Part shown: positions 56,724 through 64,000 of the stretch, piece after piece
Layout: the number at the start of each line of letters is the position of its first letter
How positions within the stretch are numbered: position 1 is the stretch's first letter
NCBI GenBank assembly: GCA_946811695.1
Contig: OX328125.1
Coordinates: 107,487,715 to 107,551,714 of the forward strand
Length of the DNA stretch: 64,000 nt
Direction: 5' to 3'
From: Gonocerus acuteangulatus
Lineage: Eukaryota; Arthropoda; Insecta; Hemiptera; Coreidae
Translations under genes and position numbers: made by a program
The notes under the pieces: generated by a model
The model's input: the letters and a program-made list of their open reading frames with translations, nothing else
What the model was told of the DNA's origin: nothing
The model's database searches: none

Positions 56724-59034
56724 ACATTATTTAACGTAATAAGTAATAATAAATAACTACTTATCTGCCGTGACGAAGCACGGGTATTCAGCTAGTAAGT
56801 ACATTATTTAACGTAATAAGTAATAATAAATAACTACTTATCTGCCGTGACGAAGCACGGGTATTCAGCTAGTAAGTACATTATTTAACGTAATAAGTAA
56901 TAATAAATAACTACTTATCTGCCGTGACGAAGCACGGGTATTCAGCTAGTAAGTACATTATTTAACGTAATAAGTAATAATAAATAACTACTTATCTGCC
57001 GTGACGAAGCACGGGTATTCAGCTAGTAAGTACATTATTTAACGTAATAAGTAATAATAAATAACTACTTATCTGCCGTGACGAAGCACGGGTATTCAGC
57101 TAGTAAGTACATTATTTAACGCAATAAATAATAATAAATAACTACTTATCTGCCGTGACGAAGCACGGGTATTCAGCTAGTAAGTACATTATTTAACGTA
57201 ATAAGTAATAATAAATAACTACTTATCTGCCGTGACGAAGCACGGGTATTCAGCTAGTAAGTACATTATTTAACGTAATAAGTAATAATAAATAACTACT
57301 TATCTGCCGTGACGAAGCACGGGTATTCAGCTAGTAAGTACATTATTTAACGTAATAAGTAATAATAAATAACTACTTATCTGCCGTGACGAAGCACGGG
57401 TATTCAGCTAGTAAGTACATTATTTAACGTAATAAGTAATAATAAATAACTACTTATCTGCCGTGACGAAGCACGGGTATTCAGCTAGTAAGTACATTAT
57501 TTAACGCAATAAATAATAATAAATAACTACTTATCTGCCGTGACGAAGCACGGGTATTCAGCTAGTAAGTACATTATTTAACGTAATAAGTAATAATAAA
57601 TAACTACTTATCTGCCGTGACGAAGCACGGGTATTCAGCTAGTAAGTACATTATTTAACGTAATAAGTAATAATAAATAACTACTTATCTGCCGTGACGA
57701 AGCACGGGTATTCAGCTAGTAAGTACATTATTTAACGTAATAAGTAATAATAAATAACTACTTATCTGCCGTGACGAAGCACGGGTATTCAGCTAGTAAG
57801 TACATTATTTAACGTAATAAGTAATAATAAATAACTACTTATCTGCCGTGACGAAGCACGGGTATTCAGCTAGTAAGTACATTATTTAACGTAATAAGTA
57901 ATAATAAATAACTACTTATCTGCCGTGACGAAGCACGAGTATTCAGCTAGTAAGTACATTATTTAACGTAATAAGTAATAATAAATAACTACTTATCTGC
58001 CGTGACGAAGCACGAGTATTCAGCTAGTAAGTACATTATTTAACGTAATAAGTAATAATAAATAACTACTTATCTGGCGTGACGAAGCACAGGTATTCAG
58101 CTAGTAAGTACATTATTTAACGTAATAAGTAATAATAAATAACTACTTATCTGGCGTGACGAAGCACGGGTATTCAGCTAGTAAGTACATTATTTAACGT
58201 AATAAGTAATAATAAATAACTACTTATCTGCCGTGACGAAGCACGGGTATTCAGCTAGTAAGTACATTATTTAACGTAATAAGTAATAATAAATAACTAC
58301 TTATCTGCCGTGACGAAGTACGGGTATTCAGCTAGTAAGTACATTATTTAACGTAATAAGTAATAATAAATAACTACTTATCTGCCGTGACGAAGCACGG
58401 GTATTCAGCTAGTAAGTACATTATTTAACGTAATAAGTAATAATAAATAACTACTTATCTGCCGTGACGAAGCACGGGTATTCAGCTAGTAAGTACATTA
58501 TTTAACGTAATAAGTAATAATAAATAACTACTTATCTGCCGTGACGAAGTACGGGTATTCAGCTAGTAAGTACATTATTTAACGTAATAAGTAATAATAA
58601 ATAACTACTTATCTGCCGTGACGAAGCACGGGTATTCAGCTAGTAAGTACATTATTTAACGTAATAAGTAATAATAAATAACTACTTATCTGCCGTGACG
58701 AAGCACGGGTATTCAGCTAGTAAGTAATAAACGTGATGATACATTATTTAACGTAATAAGCAATAATAAATAACTACTTATCTGCCGTGACGAAGTACGG
58801 GTATTCAGCTAGTAAGTACATTATTTAACGTAATAAGTAATAATAAATAACTACTTATCTGCCGTGACGAAGCACGGGTATTCAGCTAGTAAGTACATTA
58901 TTTAACGTAATAAGTAATAATAAATAACTACTTATCTGCCGTGACGAAGCACGGGTATTCAGCTAGTAAGTAATAAACGTGATGATACATTATTTAACGT
59001 AATAAGTAATAATAAATAACTACTTATCTGCCGT
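56724..59034 (+). repeat. 77-bp satellite, about 30 units, each ending in a Helitron-type 3' terminus
   Basis: The unit is acattatttaacgtaataag, then taataataaataactactta, then tctgccgtgacgaagcacgg, then gtattcagctagtaagt. Each unit holds a perfect hairpin (CCGTG, loop ACGAAG, CACGG), 8 nt and CTAGT, the form of a Helitron 3' end. It belongs to a different family from the 53-bp array. Two late units are followed by aataaacgtgatgat, the sequence that also precedes the first unit. No 5' Helitron end is recognisable nearby. Confidence 0.95.
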
Positions 59035-59450
59035 ACTTATTCCAGTTAGACTCTCATTCGCAATGACAATCAAGGGTCTCTTTGCGAAGACCACATCCAG
59101 TTACTTTCGAAGTAGCAGGAGTGATTTATAACTCGCTGATAAGCTTACTGATTAGATTACAGGTTCTTTGGTGGTTATCTATTACTACTTCACTCGTTAT
59201 CTACGGTTATAATCCATATTAGATAATGGCAAGCAATATTTATTTCAAGAAAGAGGAAAATAAAATATTTACTGTTTCTATTTTAAGCTTTCCAAATGAG
59301 AGGAGGAATAAGAACGTGGACGTGCAGACGCAGTTTCTTTGAGCTGGAATTTTTGGAATTCGCTTGTAGCGATTGGTTGTTTTCCAATTTAGCTTGATAG
59401 TATTTGTGATCAAGGTCAACCTGATTAAGAAGCTAAATTGAATTTTGAAT
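59035..59450. other. Interval with no supported feature
   Basis: Unique sequence; a 75-codon minus-strand frame at 59240-59467 has no support as a gene. Confidence 0.4.
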
Positions 59451-59501
59451 AACACAGGCACACACACTTAAAAAAGTGTTTTTTTCCAAATACACCACAC
59501 G

Positions 59502-59769
59502 TATCTTCGATACAAATGCAAACTAACGAATGTGAAAATCACCACTTTCAAGAGTGAAAATACTTTTATTTATTACTCTGCTTTTGGGCAGTCAAATAGT
59601 AGGCAGATTCTACCTTTTGACAGTGGTTACATCCTCCTATCACTGTGTGAACTTAGATTCGAGACTTTGCCATCCATCAGTCCAACAGCAATCAGTAAAG
59701 ATTTGAAATGAAAAATGCGTTTTTTCACATTCGATACTTTGCATTTGTATCGACGATATATTCTTGTGT
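59502..59769. mobile_element. Inverted-repeat MITE, second copy
   Basis: The arms (gtatcttcgatacaaatgca and tgcatttgtatcgacgatat) match those at 18845-19108, and length is nearly equal. The interiors differ. Confidence 0.75.
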
Positions 59770-60210
59770 ATTTCGGCACGCTGAATCCGAATCCTGAGTC
59801 CGTTTCAAAGCAGCATGTCAGGATTAAGGGCATTTGAAGGTAAAATTTCGTAAAAGGAGAAATAACGAGAGCTTCCATGGTTTTGAGGGTCACTGAATTC
59901 TGCCTCACCACATCGTGAAAAATCAAAGAAATTTCAAGTACAAATGTGTTTATTTTGCAAGAAATGAATCTGGAGTCAAAATCCTTTTTTTTGCAAAATA
60001 GAAATATTTTTCCTTGAACTGACCTTGATTTTGTGCCCTTGGGGTGAAACATACATCGGATTTGAATTCAGCAACACTCAAAATCACGGATATTTATTTC
60101 TTCTTAAACGATTTCAGACGAAATTTGACCTTCATGTGCACTGAAACCTGATGTGATGGGGTAAAACGGACTCTGGATTCTTATTCAGCTTGTCAAAAAG
60201 TATAAGAGTA

Positions 60211-60924
60211 CTAGCTGACCCGGCGAACTTCGTACCGCCTAACAGTCAATTCTTTAATTTTTTTTGTTTAATACTTATTCTGCTATTTGGGGCACCCGGA
60301 CAGCTAGTAAGATAAAAAAAAAGAAAAAAAAACTTTATAAGTCGACAATTACATTATGTCAAAAAATAAAAATTATAAAACACTTAAAATTCTTTTAATA
60401 GTCACTAAAAAATCACAATCAAAATTACAATATCAGATTTCTTATTATGATACCTACTTATTATATTTCATTTTATTTTTACTTATTCTAAATTATGTTT
60501 CATTTTTATACTAAGTGTACTTAATGGTACACGATATTTTTTGTTTCATTACCTGACGCGCATTACCTGATATTATAAAAAAAGAATTAGGGAAATCGGT
60601 TCAGTTGTTCTCGAGATTTGCGCTTACCAACACATTTAGCGATTCATTTTTATATAATCGATATACAAATACGTTAACTGTTAAAAATACTATAATTGAG
60701 AACATATGTTTTTATTTAAAAATGAATTTTCGTTAAGGAAGTGAAAAATACCCGAAAAGTGTTGTTTTTAGACTTTTTCAGGCAATTTTTTTAATTTTTC
60801 TCTCCGTAAGAACAATCCTCGTAGTTCAAGGAATATTTTAAAAAAAGAATTAGCGAAACCGGTTCAGTTGTTCTCGAGATTTGCGCTTACCAACACATTT
60901 AGCGATTCATTTTTATATAATAGA
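60211..60924 (-). mobile_element. Non-autonomous Helitron, 714 bp
   Basis: On the minus strand it starts TCTATTATATAAAAATGAAT (60924), preceded by A, and ends in the hairpin GGCGGTACGAAGTTCGCC, GGGTCAG and CTAG at 60211, followed by T. The 5' segment (aatcgctaaatgtgttggta and onward) is present twice, ending at 60660 and 60924. A second CTAGT end in the opposite orientation (ggggcacccggacagctagt) lies inside at about 60289-60308, so the element is composite. No protein is encoded. Confidence 0.8.
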
Positions 60925-61009
60925 TATGTATGGTGTATTTGGAAAATGACACTTTTTTTTTGAGTGCATGTGTAATTAAACACAACATAAAGACAGACAT
61001 CTATGGGAG

Positions 61010-61260
61010 GTAAATGTAGACACACACGTCTATGAGTGGCATACGGATACAGACATATCTATAGGTAGCAAGCAGAATCACGCAGTCACACACATACGTT
61101 GGTGTCAAACGGAGACCACATATAGGTAGACACACACGTCTATGAGTGGCATACGTATACAGACATATCTATAGGTAGCAAGCGGAAGCACACAATCACA
61201 CACATACGTGTAAAAACACAGACAAACACACACACACATCAGTGGGAGGCAAACGGTACA
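61010..61260 (+). repeat. 110-bp direct repeat, 2 copies, CA-rich
   Basis: tagacacacacgtctatgag and tggcatac..atacagacata occur at about 61016 and 61126, with further degenerate cacacatac motifs. A microsatellite-like region. Confidence 0.8.
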
Positions 61261-61278
61261 CACATACATGGAAAGTTT

Positions 61279-61500
61279 AATTTTTTTTTTTTATATTTAT
61301 TTTATGAGCTTTTCGCAACTATAGCGACTTGCTCAGAACAAACATTACACATACACATCTACATGCATATATACTTAGATACAATTTGGTTATTACATAT
61401 GTGCATACAAACACATTATTATATATATATACATCAACATCAACAATATATACATCATCATTATTATCCCATCCCTAGACAATTAAAATAACAAGGATCT
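61279..61500 (-). mobile_element. 3' UTR fragment of the I-clade-like LINE
   Basis: On the minus strand it ends ...gagcaagtcgctatagttgc, gaaaagctcataaaataaat and an A run, corresponding to the 3' end of the larger LINE at 44840-44930 (gagcacatcaccttagttgc; gctcataaataaatgaatta). Confidence 0.6.
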
Positions 61501-61562
61501 CGTAACTTGATGGGGCTACATTGGCTATCTATCTGTTAAATTTTATTTATTTTATTTTAAAA

Positions 61563-62153
61563 CTAGCTGTTACCCAGTGTGCCATGCTACACCTATCTTC
61601 TGCCTGCGCAGTCCCCGTATCAAGATCTACCTGTACACCCAGTTACGTCAAAATCGGTCAAACGGTGTGGAATTTGTTTATATCTGTCTAGATGTAGTTC
61701 AGTACCACATCAGATCTGAAAAAAACCCAACAGAGGCCAGCACCAGAGCCGGCGAGTAGATAGCTCTTATCAAAGAAAGGCCAGCACTCCTTAGTTAGAC
61801 AGTGACTGTTGATATAAAATTTAAATAAACTGCATTACATGATTATATAATGATGTAAAGTCATCAATGAGTTCGAGTTATTCCAATTATCAAGAACATC
61901 AACAAATAAATGTGAGACATTATTCAAAATGGCCGTCATAATCTGAATGGTTCAGTGTAGCCAATTTCTCTTGGACAATACTTTTGATTTTTTGACCAAA
62001 TTTGACTATTTTGGCCTAGCCTAGGAGATTTCCCGTATCAAGGCCTACCTGTGTGCCAAGTTTGGTCAAAATCGGTCAAACGATTTAGATTTGTATAAGG
62101 AACGAACAAATAAACAGACAAACAGACAGACACGTGATTTTTATATATATAGA
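61563..62153 (-). mobile_element. Non-autonomous Helitron, 591 bp, founder-type copy of the satellite-bearing family
   Basis: The minus strand starts TCTATATATATAAAAATCAC (62153) after A and ends GGTGTAGCATGGCACACTGG, GTAACAG, CTAG (61563) before T. It carries one 5' module and one 3' terminus, with no tandem array, and so shows what the 9.4-kb element looked like before expansion. A small forward frame across its 3' end is not a gene. Confidence 0.88.
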
Positions 62154-62469
62154 TTTATTTTTTCATTATAAGCTGCTATGTGAAGTGTTCCTAGTAGAGG
62201 TTAAGAAGATTGCCATAGACTGCTTGGCGTCAGAGCCTGACAGAAGTTAGCTAACTGAATGACGTCATCCATTCTCCACTGAGTGCTATTCATTAGATCG
62301 AACACTCCATAGAGGTAACAAGGTTAGTTCTCCGTCCTACCTCCATGGTGTCTCTCCGATACCTTCACTCTATCACTTTCAAGCAAACAATCACAAATTT
62401 ACGATCAATGTTCAGTTGTGCCATCACGCACTTTATTTAATTAATGTCAGCTGGAAGGGCTATATATAT

Positions 62470-63900
62470 AGTGGAGTCTCTTTCGTTTGAGACTTTTTCG
62501 TTCCCCGGCGAAACTCCATTAAATCCTGTGTATTGAATTATTAGCTTATGCGATATTCAGTTATACGTAATATTCACTTATACGAAAGGTAATTTGAGGA
62601 GCTTGGTATCAAAGTTGGACAATTTTTTCAGTTTTGGTCAATTCTTAAGTAGATTTTCATGCTGCATTTACAATTTTTCTGCATTAAAAACAGACAGAAC
62701 TTAGGTAAAATACCATGTATCAAAATATCAGAATCAAAATATGGACGATTCCATCATAGTTTTGTTTCAAAAAATGACAACTCCTTCAGTAGCCAATGAT
62801 AAGCTTGCATTCATGCAATCTCCCAACATGCACTGCAAATCCATCATGGCTGAATGCCCAGCACTCCGGAGAAAACTGACAAGAAACATACCGTTTACAG
62901 TTGTACCGCAACCTCACAGTACAGAATGAAGCTGCTATAGTTATCAACAGTAGACACTGTGATAAGAATAATTGAAAAACCTTAGTTTTGTCAAACGGCA
63001 TCTAAGTACAATTTGTTCATGTCATTTTTAACTATACGACCGCTTTTATGTGATTTTGTTTTAATACATTAGATATAATTACATTATTCTTAAACACCCT
63101 TATGCATTAAAGTATATACGAAGAAAATATAAATTAATTGATAACGAGTTCATAATTGTTTGGTTGCAAAAAAGGACAGATTAAATTTAAAATGGCTCCC
63201 TTTGGTTTCAAAAACTGACAACTCTATGACATGGTTTCAAACATGGACAACTCCACTCTTCGAAGTGTAACTACGGCCTTAATATTCATATAATTTTGTA
63301 ATGCTTTCGTAAAAATGCTGTTGTGGCCTATAAGAATGACGTATAAAAAAAAAACACCGTGATACTGACATCTAATAGTAGATATGGTTTTTTACCTCTC
63401 CTGTTTAAAAAGCAGAAGCGGAGTTGTCCAACTTTGATACCAGGCTGCTAATTTGTTCCCCTGGTGTACATACTATTCAGTTATACGAAGAGACAACAGC
63501 TTTTCCACGAAATGTTTACAGACTTACCAGTGACTTACCCCTACCAGTCAGTCCTCGCTCAATTCTTCCTTGGGATTCTAGTAATCCAGCCGTGTTCTAT
63601 CTACTCTATCTTGTGTGATTTCCTTCCTTTCCGATCTAATAATCTTGTTTCTCAGTTCTCTATATAGTCGTTCTAGTAACCGTGTTCTATTGTCCTTATA
63701 TTTTTACGATGAGTAAAAAAACAAGAACAAAACTTTCATTTGAATCAAAATAAAAATCCTGAAAGAAGCCGATGACAACCCTAACGAAACAAAAACAGAC
63801 ATAGCTAAACAGTTGAAATTACCTTTTCAACCCTTGCGGCTAAGATAAGGTAAGAGGAAAAACATCTAGGAGAATTTTCTGATATGAAACTAGAAAATAT
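62470..63900 (+). mobile_element. 5' part of a decayed pogo/Tigger-type DNA transposon
   Basis: It begins near gtggagtctctttcgtttga next to TA-rich DNA and holds a long non-coding leader. A segment at 62596-62630 (ttggtatcaaagttggacaa) is inverted at 63420-63450 (gttgtccaactttgatacca). The phrase tgacaactcc/ggacaactcc recurs several times between 62770 and 63260. The transposase start follows at 63709. The 3' end is not in the window, or the element is truncated near 63900. Confidence 0.45.
63709..63845 (+). pseudogene. Pogo/Tigger transposase N-terminus, frameshifted
   Basis: From ATG 63709 the first frame gives MSKKTRTKLSFESK, then a stop. One base out of phase it continues ILKEADDNPNETKTDIAKQL. 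Together this is the first helix-turn-helix of CENP-B/Tigger-type transposases (K.K.L....K..IL.E......K..IA...). The rest of the DNA-binding and DDE domains is absent up to the window edge as far as I can see, so it is a dead fragment. Confidence 0.55.
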
Positions 63901-64000
63901 ATTAATGAACAACGTTATCTAACAATAAAATATGTACAAACAATAAAATTGTGACTTTTTTAATGAACAATTTATATTATTTGAAATTAGTCACGAAACC

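Larger units (their letters stand above)
59451..60975. mobile_element. Inverted-repeat element of about 1.5 kb hosting a MITE and a Helitron
   Basis: The left end (cacacacttaaaaaagtgtt then tttttccaaatacacca) is inverted at 60933-60970 (tggtgtatttggaaaatgac then actttttttttgagtgcatg). Between them lie the nested MITE (59502-59769) and a complete short Helitron (60211-60924). A 141-codon minus-strand frame at 59627-60052 spans the MITE and unique DNA and is not supported. Confidence 0.5.

Noticed and set aside
59627..60052. A 141-residue minus-strand protein
   Set aside because: It spans the edge of an inverted-repeat MITE and unique DNA, with no recognisable domain.

Overview
This is AT-rich, repeat-dominated eukaryotic DNA, most likely from an arthropod and probably an insect. 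The evidence is Helitron termini of the kind common in arthropod genomes, an animal-type 5S-derived SINE, non-LTR retrotransposon remnants, and short TATA-driven genes with spliced signal-peptide exons. There is no sign of operons, ribosome binding sites or any other prokaryotic layout.

Layout. 1-7798: 60-bp satellite, running off the left edge. 7842-17242: one Helitron-like element, 9.4 kb long because its 3' terminus was amplified into about 168 copies of a 53-bp unit. Its insertion site is confirmed by an uninterrupted paralogue at 17.63 kb. 17.2-21.1 kb: host repeat, 36-bp minisatellite, a hAT-type MITE with a nested MITE, and a 15-bp minisatellite. 21.3-23.6 kb: a tRNA-derived SINE whose first 44 bp is repeated 33 times. 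24.2-36.3 kb: a tandem segmental duplication carrying two copies of a two-exon secreted-protein gene, with a decayed CR1-like LINE between them. 36.2-37.4 kb: a GC-rich island between direct repeats. 37.4-44.8 kb: mixed dispersed repeats, an inverted-repeat Helitron derivative and a tRNA-SINE with a perfect target duplication. 44.8-49.1 kb: an I-clade-like LINE fragment with a 73-bp repeat array inside its RNase H region. 50.2-51.9 kb: a third, diverged member of the secreted-protein family on the minus strand. 52-64 kb: a 5S-headed SINE, more dispersed repeats, a 77-bp Helitron-end satellite, two complete short Helitrons and the start of a decayed pogo/Tigger transposon.

The only genes I support as host genes are the three members of one unrecognised family: signal peptide exon, then a conserved cysteine-free domain of about 88 residues, then a Gly/Ser-rich segment. 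They share exon structure, intron phase, TATA box, polyadenylation signal and a 17-bp upstream motif. The first two differ only at silent sites over about 95 codons of exon 2.

The theme of the rest is tandem amplification of transposon pieces: Helitron 3' ends (53 bp and 77 bp), a SINE promoter half (44 bp), a LINE RNase H segment (73 bp) and pieces of two anonymous dispersed repeats (60 bp and 56 bp).
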